Positions 42,351-52,200 of a stretch of DNA of 64,000 nucleotides are shown in pieces. The stretch's first letter is position 1; each line of letters begins with the position of its first letter. The notes below the pieces were generated by a model, which saw only the letters and a list, made by a program, of their open reading frames with translations, made no database searches and had not been told where the DNA came from. This DNA is from an uncultured Clostridia bacterium (GTDB lineage Bacteria; Bacillota; Clostridia; Oscillospirales; Ruminococcaceae). The position numbers and the translations under genes are program-made. Where the stretch lies: NCBI GenBank assembly GCA_946567425.1, contig CAMNXF010000006.1:116762-180761 (forward strand). Direction: 5' to 3'.

Positions 42351-44018
42351 TTATTTCTTTGCGCTGTCAAAATCGTGTTTGCGTATCTCAGTGCGGCGTA
42401 TCTTGCCGCTGACCGTCTTGGGCAGCTCGTCCACGAACTCCACCACGCGCGGATATTTGTACGGTGCGGTGTTGCGCTTGACGTGGTTCTGTATCTCCAC
42501 TTTAAGCTCCTCGCTCGGCTCGTAGCCTTTCGCGAGGACTATCGTCGCCTTAACGACCTCGCCGCGGATAGGGTGCGGCGCTCCTGTCACGGCGCATTCC
42601 AGCACTGCGGGGTGCGTCACCAGAACGCTCTCGACCTCGAACGGACCTATACGGTAGCCGCTGGATTTGATAACGTCATCATTGCGCCCGACATACCAGT
42701 AATAGCCGTCCTCGTCGCGCTTGGCGGTGTCGCCCGTATGATAATAGCCGTCATACCACACCTTGTCGGTAAGCTCCTTGCTCTTGTAGTAACCTCGGAA
42801 AAGTCCCGGAGTCTTGCAGTATTCGCCCTTGACGACTATCTCGCCGACTACTCCCGGCGGCACGGAGTTGCCCTCGCTGTCCACGAGATCAACCTCATAC
42901 AGCGGAGTGGGCTTGCCCATTGAACCGGGCTTAGGCTCCATTCCGATTATGTTTCCGATAAGACAGGTGGATTCCGACTGCCCGAAGCCCTCCATGAGCT
43001 TAAGCCCCGTGTACTCGTACCACTTGTTGAACACCTCCGCCGAGAGCGCCTCGCCCGCGATATTGCAGTATTTAAGGCTCGACAGGTCGTATTTCTCCAG
43101 ACCCTCGGCGATGAAAAAGCGGAACATCGTAGGCGGCGCGCAGAGCGTGGTTATCTTATATTTCTCGATTATCCGCAGCATATTGTCGGGAATAAATTTG
43201 TCGAAATCGTACACGAAATTGCACGTGCCCATGGCGATCTGCCCGTAAATTTTGCCCCATGCGGCTTTAGCCCAGCCCGTGTCCGAAATGGTGAGATGTA
43301 TTCCGTTCGGGTCGACCTTGTGCCAGTGCTTGGCGGTCTGTATCTGCGCGAGGGCGATCGTGTGGTCGTGCACCGCCATTTTCGGATAGCCCGTCGTTCC
43401 CGAGGTGAAGTACATCAGAAACAGCTCGTCCGCCTTGGTGTCGACGCGCTCCATTGCGTCGGGATATTTTTCGATTTCTTCATCAAAGTCTATCCAGCCG
43501 TCGCGGCAGCCGTTCACCATAAAGTTGCAGTCGATATCGTGGTCGGCAAGCTTCTCCGCTTCCTCTATATATTGCCCCACCTTGCCTGCGTGTGTGGCGA
43601 TTACCGCCTTGACGTTCGCGGCATTAAAACGGTAGGTGAAGTCCTTGGGCGTGAGCAGATGTGTCGCAGGTATCGCGATCGCGCCGATCTTGATAAGCGC
43701 GTACAGGGCATACCAGAACTGATAGTGCCGTTTAAGAACGAGCATTACGCAGTCGCCCTTTTTGATGCCCATATCCATAAACATATTCGCCGCCTTGTTC
43801 GACAGCCTTGACAGGTCGCCGAACGTGAGCAGCTTTTCGTTGCCCTCCAGATCGACCCACCAGAGCGCGCGGCGGTCGGGTTCAAGCTCGGCGAACTTGT
43901 CGATTATATCGTAGCCGAAATTGAAGTTGTCGGGGTACTTTATCCCGAACTTTTTAAGGATACCGTCCTCTCCGTATTCCTCCGTGACGAAATTAAGATG
44001 ATAGCTTTCAACATCCAT
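42351..44018 (-). CDS. Acyl-CoA ligase, AMP-forming
   Basis: 555 residues from the ATG at 44018 (AGAAAGGAAA site upstream); an in-frame start 48 bp earlier is less likely. ANL-superfamily motifs: P-loop YFTSGTTGYPKMAVHDH near 180-196, YHTGDTAKRDEDGYYWYVGR near 405, and the C-terminal lysine region KTVSGKIRR. It activates a fatty or other carboxylic acid as CoA thioester via acyl-AMP. Convergent with the fatty-acid-like operon but with its own promoter and operator. Confidence 0.9.
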   Translation of the reverse strand: MDVESYHLNFVTEEYGEDGILKKFGIKYPDNFNFGYDIIDKFAELEPDRRALWWVDLEGNEKLLTFGDLSRLSNKAANMFMDMGIKKGDCVMLVLKRHYQFWYALYALIKIGAIAIPATHLLTPKDFTYRFNAANVKAVIATHAGKVGQYIEEAEKLADHDIDCNFMVNGCRDGWIDFDEEIEKYPDAMERVDTKADELFLMYFTSGTTGYPKMAVHDHTIALAQIQTAKHWHKVDPNGIHLTISDTGWAKAAWGKIYGQIAMGTCNFVYDFDKFIPDNMLRIIEKYKITTLCAPPTMFRFFIAEGLEKYDLSSLKYCNIAGEALSAEVFNKWYEYTGLKLMEGFGQSESTCLIGNIIGMEPKPGSMGKPTPLYEVDLVDSEGNSVPPGVVGEIVVKGEYCKTPGLFRGYYKSKELTDKVWYDGYYHTGDTAKRDEDGYYWYVGRNDDVIKSSGYRIGPFEVESVLVTHPAVLECAVTGAPHPIRGEVVKATIVLAKGYEPSEELKVEIQNHVKRNTAPYKYPRVVEFVDELPKTVSGKIRRTEIRKHDFDSAKK

Positions 44019-44067
44019 TATTGCATCGGTTTCCTTTCTGCACATAATTCCCGGACAATGCCGCATA

Positions 44068-44146
44068 CGGTAAGTATTACCGCATTAGTCCGCTAAATAC
44101 TTTGTTTGTATAGATTTATTATATAACAATCACAAAAATTTGTCAA
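44068..44146 (-). promoter_or_regulatory. Promoter and palindrome of the acyl-CoA ligase gene
   Basis: On the minus strand TTGACA (44141-44146), 17-bp spacer, TATAAT (44118-44123); full consensus. Between promoter and start lies CGGTAA-GTA-TTACCG at 44068-44082, a perfect 6-bp inverted repeat that could be an operator or a leader hairpin. Confidence 0.8.
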
Positions 44147-44200
44147 GGGAAATCATGTGATATTTTAGTGGAAATTAGAAACGGAAACAACTTGCACGGT

Positions 44201-44857
44201 TTATGTGCATTTTCCTCCCGCAGCGCGGAATTTGCAGCTTTCGCGCATATTGCAGTTTTCACAGCTCCTTTGTTGTTTATTGCCGACCTCGTTTTCGGAC
44301 AGTCCGATGATACCGACAATGCTCTTCTGCGGCGTTATCATATTCGAGCCCGTGCAGCTTATGCCGATCTTTCGGGTCGCATCGGCGGCTGTTATCAGCA
44401 GCGGAGTGATTTCAAGCGGAAAATCCCCGTAACCCGCCGCATAGCACCACGTTGCGGAGTAATCATCCATTTCGGCGAGAATATCCCCGCGCGCCGACTC
44501 CAAGGTCTGCTCGGCGAGTACGCTTGCCAGAGCGTCCGCCGCCATTGCTTTTGCGCCGTCCTCGAGCTGAAGCCGTTTCAGCAGCCTGTCCGCGTTCGCA
44601 GAAAGCGTAGCCGCCGTGATCGCTGCCTTTGTGCAGCCGTCCAGATGCCGCGCAATATCATTCCCCGTTAACAGAAAACCGCACCCCGAAAGCTCAATCC
44701 CGCCCTCGGAGCGCGATATGTCAAATACTCTCCAGACAAAACGCGGCTTAGCCGCCGCGAGCAGCTCCGTCTCGCATTCGTCCATAAGCGCGCAAACGCG
44801 CTCGTCGGGTTCGCCGCGCCAGCCCATGTAGCGCAGCGCTAATGACCTGTCTATCAT
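44201..44857 (-). CDS. Vitamin B12-dependent methionine synthase activation-domain protein
   Basis: 218 residues from the ATG at 44857, which overlaps the MTHFR stop (ATGA); upstream in-frame codons belong to the MTHFR gene in another frame. Resembles the MetH reactivation domain as found split off in Clostridia, with a C-terminal cysteine cluster CENCNMRESC...C that may bind a metal. It would reactivate oxidised cobalamin on a methionine synthase encoded elsewhere. MTHFR as neighbour supports this. Confidence 0.82.
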   Translation of the reverse strand: MIDRSLALRYMGWRGEPDERVCALMDECETELLAAAKPRFVWRVFDISRSEGGIELSGCGFLLTGNDIARHLDGCTKAAITAATLSANADRLLKRLQLEDGAKAMAADALASVLAEQTLESARGDILAEMDDYSATWCYAAGYGDFPLEITPLLITAADATRKIGISCTGSNMITPQKSIVGIIGLSENEVGNKQQRSCENCNMRESCKFRAAGGKCT

Positions 44858-45717
44858 CTTATCACCTTGGAAACGCTCTCGCTGATCTTCCGTGCGACAT
44901 ACGGGTTGTTCATCGTGTACAGGTGAATACCGTCCGCTCCGTTCGCCGAGAGGTCGATTATCTGATCGATCGCGTAAGCGATACCCGCTTCGCGCATAGC
45001 GTCGGGATCGTCGCCGTAACGCGCTATAAGCCGCGTGAACTTCACGGGCAGCGACGCTCCGCACATAGTCACCATACGCTGTATCTGCTTTGCGTTGACG
45101 CACGGCATAATGCCCGCTTCAATCGGCACGTTTATGCCCGCCGCGCGCGCCTTTTCGAGGAATGCGTAGAAATGTTCGTTATCGAAAAACAACTGCGACA
45201 CCAGATGAGACGCGCCCGCGTCGACCTTGTGCTTTAAATTCGCGATATCTTCGTCAAGCGAGGCAGCCTCAGCGTGACACTCGGGATAGCACGCGCCCGA
45301 AAAGCTAAGATCGCTTCGCTCTTTCATATACGCGATTAGGTCGGAGGCGTGGAGAAACTCCTTTTTCGGCTCGATATCGGGGTTTATGTCTCCGCGCAGC
45401 GCCAGCACGTTCTCTATGCCGTGCTCCTTAAACTCCCCAATAACGCGGTCGATATCGGCTTTCGTCGAATTTACGCAAGTCAGGTGTGCTATCGACTCGG
45501 TGCGGTATTTCTCCTTGATAATACTCACGATCTCGCGCGTGGAGCAGCCGGGCTGCGAGCCGCCCGCTCCGTATGTAACGCTGATAAAATCGGGCTTAAG
45601 ATCGGTAAGCTCATCCAGCGTTTTGTAGACCGTTTCAATCGAGCCGTCCTTTTTGGGCGGGAAAATCTCAAACGAAAAAACGGTGTGACCATCCTTGAAC
45701 AATTCGGGTATGCGCAT
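44854..45717 (-). CDS. metF: 5,10-methylenetetrahydrofolate reductase
   Basis: 287 residues, TIM-barrel FAD enzyme. N-terminal SFEIFPPKKDGS and FISVTYGAGGS, with the catalytic Glu in the FEIFPP element, are the MTHFR hallmarks; the end has the AIDQIIDLSANGADGIHLYT element. It makes 5-methyl-THF for methionine synthesis. Coupled by overlap to the MetH activation gene; 12 bp after the TSCPD gene. Confidence 0.94.
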   Translation of the reverse strand: MRIPELFKDGHTVFSFEIFPPKKDGSIETVYKTLDELTDLKPDFISVTYGAGGSQPGCSTREIVSIIKEKYRTESIAHLTCVNSTKADIDRVIGEFKEHGIENVLALRGDINPDIEPKKEFLHASDLIAYMKERSDLSFSGACYPECHAEAASLDEDIANLKHKVDAGASHLVSQLFFDNEHFYAFLEKARAAGINVPIEAGIMPCVNAKQIQRMVTMCGASLPVKFTRLIARYGDDPDAMREAGIAYAIDQIIDLSANGADGIHLYTMNNPYVARKISESVSKVIR

Positions 45718-45729
45718 ACGCCACCTCCG

Positions 45730-45981
45730 TTAATTTGCGGCTTTAAGCTGCTTGAGCGCCTCCGCAAGCTGCGCGGGGCAGGAAGTGGGTTTTGCGCCGC
45801 AGCGTATTCCCGACAGACGCTCTATCACATCGTCTATCTTCATTCCCTTGACGAGCTTGGAAATTCCCTGTAAATTTCCGTTGCAGCCGCCTTCAACTTT
45901 AAGGTCGGTAATTATGCCGTCCTCTACTTCCAAAATCATCTTGCGCGAGCACACCCCGCGCGGCGTATATTCGTAAGTCAT
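45730..45981 (-). CDS. TSCPD-domain protein (TIGR03905-like)
   Basis: 83 residues, site AAGGAGG. Cysteines in RGVCSRK, EGGCNGN, IRCGAKPTSCPAQLAEAL match the small TSCPD-domain family, named after a motif also found near the C-terminus of vitamin B12-dependent ribonucleotide reductases. The function is unknown, perhaps redox or metal related. First gene of the MTHFR unit. Confidence 0.85.
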   Translation of the reverse strand: MTYEYTPRGVCSRKMILEVEDGIITDLKVEGGCNGNLQGISKLVKGMKIDDVIERLSGIRCGAKPTSCPAQLAEALKQLKAAN

Positions 45982-46000
45982 TTTTATCCTCCTTGATATT

Positions 46001-46027
46001 AAAAGGGCAAGTCTGTGCGTTTTGCCC
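46001..46027 (-). terminator. Intrinsic terminator after the malic enzyme gene
   Basis: On the minus strand GGGCAA/TTGCCC with an 11-nt loop followed by TTTTAAT. It separates the malic enzyme transcript from the TSCPD-MTHFR unit. Confidence 0.65.
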
Positions 46028-46039
46028 GATGTTTACCGC

Positions 46040-47203
46040 TTATTTCTGTGAACGTACCCACTCGTCCGCGACTGCCTTGGCAACCGCGTCGGCAACGCTC
46101 TTGTCGAGCGCGGACGGGATAATATAATCCGCCGACAGCTTGTCGTCCGTAACCAGCGCCGCAATTGCGTGAGCCGCCGCAAGCTTCATTTCCTCGGTGA
46201 TAGCCTTTGCGCGGACGGATAGCGCTCCCTTGAACACTCCCGGGAACACCAGCACGTTGTTTATCTGGTTCGGGTAGTCGCTGCGCCCTGTGCCGACGAT
46301 ATACGCGCCGCTTTCCTTGGCAAGCTCATAGGTTATCTCGGGATTGGGGTTCGCCATCGGGAACAGTACGGGCTTGTCCGCCATCGACTTCACCATATCG
46401 GGCGTTACCAGATTCGGCTTGGACACGCCGACGAACACGTCCGCGCCGCGCATTGCGTTCGCCAGACCGCCCTTTACGTTGTTCTTGTTGGTGATTTTTG
46501 AGATCTCGGCGTGCGCGGGATTTTTGTAGTTCTCGTCACGATTTATTATGCCGCCGATATCCACCATTATTAAATTTCCAATTCCCAATTTAAGTAAAAA
46601 CTTGCCTATCGCGATACCTGCCGAGCCCGCTCCGTTGATAACGACGGTTATCTCGCCGAGCTTTTTGCCCGCCAGCTTTACCGCGTTCATCATCGCCGCG
46701 CCGACGACTATCGCCGTGCCGTGCTGGTCGTCGTGGAACACAGGAATATCAAGACGCTCTTTGAGCTTAGTCTCAATCTCGAAGCACCTTGGCGCGGAAA
46801 TATCCTCAAGGTTTATGCCGCCGAAGCTGTCGGCAATAAGCTCTATCGTGCGGACTATCTCGTCGGGATCTTTGCTTTTCACGCATAAAGGGAACGCATC
46901 AACGCCGCCGAATTCCTTGAACAGACAGCACTTGCCTTCCATTACGGGCATACCCGCAAGTCCGCCGATGTCGCCCAGACCCAGCACAGCCGTGCCGTCC
47001 GTGATGACCGCGACGAGGTTGCTCCGCCGCGTGAGCTTGTACGACAGCTCGGGGTCTTTTGCAATTTCAAGACAAGGCTGCGCTACCCCGGGAGTGTACG
47101 CGAGCGACAAGTCCTCGCGCGTTTCTATCGGCGCGCGGGAAACGACCTCGATCTTCCCTTGCCATTCGTAATGCTTTTTCAGTGCTTGTTCTTTGATGTC
47201 CAT
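46040..47203 (-). CDS. Malic enzyme, NAD(P)-dependent
   Basis: 387 residues, the short bacterial form without a phosphotransacetylase domain. SLAYTPGVAQPC near residue 33, DGTAVLGLGDIGG near 69-81, HDDQHGTA near 138 and the dinucleotide-binding INGAGSAGIA near 170 are all present. It decarboxylates malate to pyruvate. The coenzyme preference cannot be called. PHP gene upstream by 14 bp. Confidence 0.93.
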   Translation of the reverse strand: MDIKEQALKKHYEWQGKIEVVSRAPIETREDLSLAYTPGVAQPCLEIAKDPELSYKLTRRSNLVAVITDGTAVLGLGDIGGLAGMPVMEGKCCLFKEFGGVDAFPLCVKSKDPDEIVRTIELIADSFGGINLEDISAPRCFEIETKLKERLDIPVFHDDQHGTAIVVGAAMMNAVKLAGKKLGEITVVINGAGSAGIAIGKFLLKLGIGNLIMVDIGGIINRDENYKNPAHAEISKITNKNNVKGGLANAMRGADVFVGVSKPNLVTPDMVKSMADKPVLFPMANPNPEITYELAKESGAYIVGTGRSDYPNQINNVLVFPGVFKGALSVRAKAITEEMKLAAAHAIAALVTDDKLSADYIIPSALDKSVADAVAKAVADEWVRSQK

Positions 47204-47217
47204 TTTCCAAACCTCTT

Positions 47218-48069
47218 TTACATAGCCTTTATCTTGTGATTTAATATTTTGTCAAGCTCCTCTTCGGGTGTGGGATTGGAGCCTATCTGTATCGCGTAGT
47301 GATTGTAGAACCCGTGGAAGTCCGAGCCGCCCGTTGTGATAAGCCCGTACTGCTTTGAAAGCTCCGTCACCTGACTGCGGAACGCTTCGTCCGCGCTGGA
47401 ATGCCACACCTCTGCGCCGTCGATAGCGCCCTCGGCAGCCAGTTCTTCAAGTAAATCCAAACTGTCGTAGACCCCGGGGTGTGCCATTACCGAAATTCCG
47501 CCGCTTGCCTTTATGAGCGTAGTCACGAAGCGCACGTCGGGGTAGAAGTCCGCCTCCTGTTGAACTTGCGCCGCGCACAGACCGTCCTTTGCGTCAAATA
47601 TTTCCTCGTAAACGCTGCCGTACAGGTTGGTCGTGTAGCCGTAGTCCATAAGGGCATGCATTATATGACATTTGTAGATGGCCTTGCTTCCCGCGGAATA
47701 CCGAAGTATGCTCTCCAGTGTGATGGGATATTTTTCCAGAACGCGCATGGCGATACTTTTTCCAAGCTTCATTCTGCCCTCTGAGGTGCGCAGACACAGC
47801 CCCTCGAGCCTGTCGGGCTTCTCGGGCATATAGCAGAGAATATGCACCTTTCTTTTGCGTGCGCTGTCAAATGCGGAAAACTCCGCGGCGGGAATGACCG
47901 TTACGTTGTAGCGCTTGCCCAATACCGCCGAGCGTGAGAGCGATGCCAGACTGTCGTGGTCGGTTATCGCAAGATAGCGAACGTTGTCCCTGTCAGCTTG
48001 CTTGATGATATCCGATATTCCGAGAGAACCGTCGGATATAGTAGTATGGCAGTGCAAATCGGCTTTCAT
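47218..48069 (-). CDS. PHP-domain phosphoesterase
   Basis: 283 residues. Metal-binding motifs MKADLHCHTTISDGS (H6, H8), ITDHDS near 36-41, a later MAHPGVYD and the closing GGSDFHG place it in the PHP family related to RNase AM / 3',5'-nucleoside bisphosphate phosphatases. It would hydrolyse phosphate esters of nucleotides or short RNA. Consensus promoter upstream on the minus strand. Confidence 0.88.
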   Translation of the reverse strand: MKADLHCHTTISDGSLGISDIIKQADRDNVRYLAITDHDSLASLSRSAVLGKRYNVTVIPAAEFSAFDSARKRKVHILCYMPEKPDRLEGLCLRTSEGRMKLGKSIAMRVLEKYPITLESILRYSAGSKAIYKCHIMHALMDYGYTTNLYGSVYEEIFDAKDGLCAAQVQQEADFYPDVRFVTTLIKASGGISVMAHPGVYDSLDLLEELAAEGAIDGAEVWHSSADEAFRSQVTELSKQYGLITTGGSDFHGFYNHYAIQIGSNPTPEEELDKILNHKIKAM

Positions 48070-48174
48070 AAGTCACCTCATATTTCACAATTTTCGGTTT
48101 TCTTTGACCTCAATTTTCAGCTAAATTGACGGAATAAAGTCTGTCCGCTTTATGTATATAACACACCGCTTAAT

Positions 48175-48203
48175 ATTATACCACAAATTGCGGGATTTTT
48201 CAA
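48175..48203 (-). promoter_or_regulatory. Promoter of the PHP-malic enzyme genes
   Basis: Minus strand TTGAAA (48198-48203), 17-bp spacer, TATAAT (48175-48180), about 105 bp before the PHP start codon. Confidence 0.75.
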
Positions 48204-48241
48204 GTAGGGGACGAAAATTTCACCTTAATGACGCGTCGTTA

Positions 48242-48270
48242 TTGACAAATCGCCGAAAATGTGATACAAT
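48242..48270 (+). promoter_or_regulatory. Promoter of the pth-mfd operon
   Basis: TTGACA, 17-bp spacer, TACAAT, about 70 bp upstream of pth. Confidence 0.8.
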
Positions 48271-48340
48271 ATTATAAAAGCAATTACCGCTCGGGAGAAA
48301 TTTTCGGGCGGGCTTTGCGCGTTTCAATTAAGGAAAGGTT

Positions 48341-48976
48341 ATGGAAATGTCTGTTTTTGATATATTCAAGCAGCTTGAAAGCGGCAGAACGCCCGAGCCG
48401 TCGGGTGCGGCGGAATACATCATCTGCGGGCTGGGAAATCCCGGTACGCAGTACGAGAACACTCGCCACAATATCGGTTTTATGACGGTCGATACACTTT
48501 GCGAAAAGTATAAATTATCCTGTAAAAAGGTGAGGTTCAAGTCGCTGACGTGCGACGCGGTGATCGGCGGCAGACGCTGCCTGGTAATGAAGCCGACAAC
48601 CTTTATGAACAACAGCGGCGAGGCGGTCACTGAGGCGATGAGCTTCTACAAGATACCGCCCGAGCGCACTTTTATCGTGTTCGACGATATTTCGCTCGAA
48701 CCGGGGCGGCTGCGTATTCGGCGCAAGGGCAGCGACGGCGGTCACAACGGAATAAAGAGCATTATATACCTGTCCGGCAGCGACGCGTTTCCGAGGATAA
48801 AAATGGGCGTGGGTGCAAAGCCGCACCCCGACTACAAGCTTGCCGACTGGGTTCTCGGTCATTTTAAGAAAGAGGACGGCGAGAAGCTGGAGCATTGCTT
48901 TCAGAACGCTGTCGCCTGTCTTGAACTTATGGTTCAGGGGAAAACGGACGAGGCTATGAATAAATACAATTCGTGA
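48341..48976 (+). CDS. pth: Peptidyl-tRNA hydrolase
   Basis: 211 residues with about 25 extra residues before the catalytic core. IICGLGNPGTQYENTRHNIGF (N and H of the active site), KPTTFMNNSG and DDISLEPGRLRIRRKGSDGGHNG are the canonical motifs. It recycles peptidyl-tRNA dropped from ribosomes. The Pth-Mfd order is the standard Firmicute one. The N-terminal extension is unusual; a later start would lack a ribosome binding site. Confidence 0.95.
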   Translation: MEMSVFDIFKQLESGRTPEPSGAAEYIICGLGNPGTQYENTRHNIGFMTVDTLCEKYKLSCKKVRFKSLTCDAVIGGRRCLVMKPTTFMNNSGEAVTEAMSFYKIPPERTFIVFDDISLEPGRLRIRRKGSDGGHNGIKSIIYLSGSDAFPRIKMGVGAKPHPDYKLADWVLGHFKKEDGEKLEHCFQNAVACLELMVQGKTDEAMNKYNS

Positions 48977-48983
48977 GGCGTCT

Positions 48984-49259
48984 ATGAGCGGTAAGGTGAT
49001 CTCGGAGGTCGATTTTACACAGAAATTCACAAATGAATTCGGCTGTGTATGCAACGAAATTTTATTTACCTCGGCGAACGGCAATCAGCTGCGTTTAACG
49101 CTTTTCGACGTGAAAGCGCTGAATGCGGACAATTTCGACAAGGAATATTATAAGGCTGCCGAGGAAGCTCTTTCGGGGCTGCCGTGCGGTTTCCCGATGA
49201 TAAACAGCATTATGTACACGGAGGAAGCCGCCGAAAAATGCGGCATTGAACCGGAATAA
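48984..49259 (+). CDS. Small unknown protein between pth and mfd
   Basis: 91 residues, start 7 bp after pth. Mixed alpha/beta, contains TQKFTNEFGCVCNEILF near the start and SGLPCGFPMINSIMYTEE near the end; no recognised motif, no signal or membrane segment. Placement in a conserved operon and a length suited to a single domain make it a real gene; function unknown. Confidence 0.65.
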   Translation: MSGKVISEVDFTQKFTNEFGCVCNEILFTSANGNQLRLTLFDVKALNADNFDKEYYKAAEEALSGLPCGFPMINSIMYTEEAAEKCGIEPE

Positions 49260-49269
49260 GGTGGACGGA

Positions 49270-52200
49270 ATGAATTTTTTTGTAAACGCGGCACGGCAAA
49301 ATTCCGATTTTGTCCGTCTGCAAAAGTATCTCGGCGAACCCTCAAACACGCTGCCCGCTCTTGTAACGGGCGTTTCGCATATTCACAAGGCGCATTTTAT
49401 CGCGGCTCTCGTCAGTTCGGATACGCCCGCGCTTGTTGTTGCGGAGAGCGAGGGCGAGGCGCAGAAGCTCTGTACGGACATCAATATTATGCTTGGGGAA
49501 AACGCGGCGCTGCTCTATCCCGAAAAGGAATTTGTGCTGGCGGACGCGGAGGCGGCTTCTCGTGAGTACGAGCACAAACGCATTTTCGCGCTGAACGCAC
49601 TGCTGAATGAGGGCTGCAAGGCGGTAATATGTTCGGCAGCGGCGGCGGCTCAGCTGACGATACCGCCCAAGGAACTGAAGCGGTGCACGGTCACGCTCTC
49701 GGACGAGGACGAGATCTCACTCGAGGAGCTTACCGCGCGGCTTATAGCGGCGGGGTATGCGCGTGCGGATATGATAGAGGGCGCGGGGCAGTTTTCCGTG
49801 CGCGGCGGCATTGTGGATGTGTTCCCGCCGAGCAGCAGCGCACCGTATCGTATCGAGCTGTGGGGCGACAGCATTGACAGTATGGCGGAGTTCGATATCG
49901 AAACGCAGCGGAGAACGGGTTCGCTTGACAGGATAGCGGTCTCTCCCGCGCGCGAAACGCTTTTCGACAATGCCGAGGAGCTTTGCGGACGTATCGAAGC
50001 GCTCGCCAGAAAGCTGCGCGGCAAGAAAGCCGAGGACATTAAAACGCGGCTTGCGGACGACGTGAAAAAGCTGCGCGGCGGTATGGAATTGTACAGCTCC
50101 GACAGGTTTTTTCCGCTTTGCTATGAGGAAGAGGCTACCGTGTTCGATTATGCGCAGCGCGTTTTCGTGTGCGAAAATACCACAGTGCGCGAGAGCTTTC
50201 GCGGCACGGCTTTGCAGCACGCCGAGGACTTGAAGATATTGGTCGACGAGGCGCGTATCTGCAAGGGGCTTGACCGTTTTATGCTCACTAAATCGGAGCT
50301 TTATTCCGTGTTGGACGGCAGAACGCGTGTGTATTTCGATTCGTTTATGCGCGGCGGAGGGCTGGAGATTGGATCGATGATAAACGTTCATTGCGCAGTT
50401 CAAACGGGCACTTGGAGCGGCGAATACAAAATTCTCGAGGACGAGCTGAAAAACTTCCTTGAGAAGAAAATGTGCTGCTTTATCTTCGCGGGAACGGAAA
50501 AGGGCGCAAAAAATCTCGCGCAAGACCTGATAAACGACGGCTTTAACGCGCAGTATTACGATAATCCCGAGGACGTCATCCCCGAAAAGGTGTTAGTCGC
50601 GCAGGGCACACTTTCGGCAGGCGCGGAGTATCTTGAAAGCGGACTGTGCGTGTTTACGCATACGGCGGTGCACGCGGCGCGGCGGCGCGTTCCCAAAAAG
50701 AAAAAGGGTGAGGAGATACGCTCGCTTGAGGATATAGCGGTGGGCGACCTCGTGGTGCATTACGCGCACGGTATAGGCGTGTTCGACGGCGTTCACAAGA
50801 TAGAAACAGGCGGCGTGGCAAAGGATTATATACGCATAAAATACGCGGGCGCGGACGTGCTGCACGTTCCCGTAACGCAGCTTGACCTTGTGTCGCGCTA
50901 TATCGGTACGGGCGACGTTTCGAGCGTCAAGCTCAACAAGCTGAATTCCGAGCAGTGGACGAAATCTAAAGCCAAGGCAAAGGCTGCCGCAAAGGAAATG
51001 GCGGCGGAGCTTATCGAGCTTTATGGCAAGCGAATGAGGTCGAAAGGCTTTGCGTTCCCCGAGGATGACAGTCTGCAAGAGGATTTCGAGCAGCATTTCG
51101 CGTATATCGAGACTGATTCGCAGCTGCGCTGTATCGACGAGATAAAGTCGGATATGCAGCGTCCGCAGCCCATGGAACGTCTGCTTTGCGGCGATGTGGG
51201 CTTCGGAAAGACCGAGGTGGCGCTCCGTGCGGCGTTCAAGTGCGTGGAGGCGGGGAAACAGTGCGCGCTGCTTGCGCCTACGACAGTGCTTGCGTGGCAG
51301 CACTATCAGACCGCGGGCGGGCGAATGGAGGGTTTCCCGATAAATATCGCCCTGTTGTCGCGCTACAAGAGCGCTTCGGAGCAAAAGGAGATACTGAAAG
51401 GCTTGGCGAGCGGTCGCATTGATATGGTCATCGGCACGCACAGGATAATCCAGAACGACGTGAAATTCAAGGACTTGGGGCTTGTCATTATTGACGAGGA
51501 GCAGCGTTTCGGTGTTGCGCACAAGGACAAGTTCAAGACCTCGTTCAGCGGCGTGGATATTCTGTCTCTCTCAGCAACGCCTATCCCGAGAACGCTCAAT
51601 ATGGCGATGAGCGGTATCCGCGACATGAGCGTTCTTGATGAGCCGCCGCAGGACAGACAGCCCGTCGCGAGTTACGTTATCGAGCACGATTGGGGTATCG
51701 TTATGCAAGCGATACAGAAAGAGCTGCGCCGCAGCGGACAGGTCTACTATATACACAACCGTATTGAATCCATTTATAAGTGCGCGGATAAATTGCAGTC
51801 GCTTGTGCCCGAAGCGAAGATAGGCGTGGCGCACGGCAAAATGTCCGAGGATCAGCTGCTGGAGGTCTGGCGCAGACTGCTCGACGGCGAGCTTGACGTG
51901 CTGGTGTGCACGACGATAATCGAAACGGGCGTTGACGTTCCGAATGTCAACACGCTGATAATCGAGAACGCGGACTATATGGGTCTGGCGCAGCTTCACC
52001 AGCTGCGCGGGCGCGTGGGAAGAACCAACAAGCGCGCCTACGCGTACTTTACGTTTAAGCCGGGGAAAGTTCTGTCGGAGATATCGCAGCGCCGTCTTGA
52101 CGCTATCCGCGAATTCACGCAGTTCGGCAGCGGATTTCGCATTGCGCTGCGCGACCTTGAGATACGCGGCGCGGGTAATATTCTCGGTTCGTCGCAGAGC

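Noticed and set aside
44854..45103. Upstream extension of the MetH-activation gene to about 300 codons
   Set aside because: The extra part overlaps the MTHFR coding region in another frame and is Arg-rich; the ATG at 44857 overlapping the MTHFR stop is the normal coupled start.
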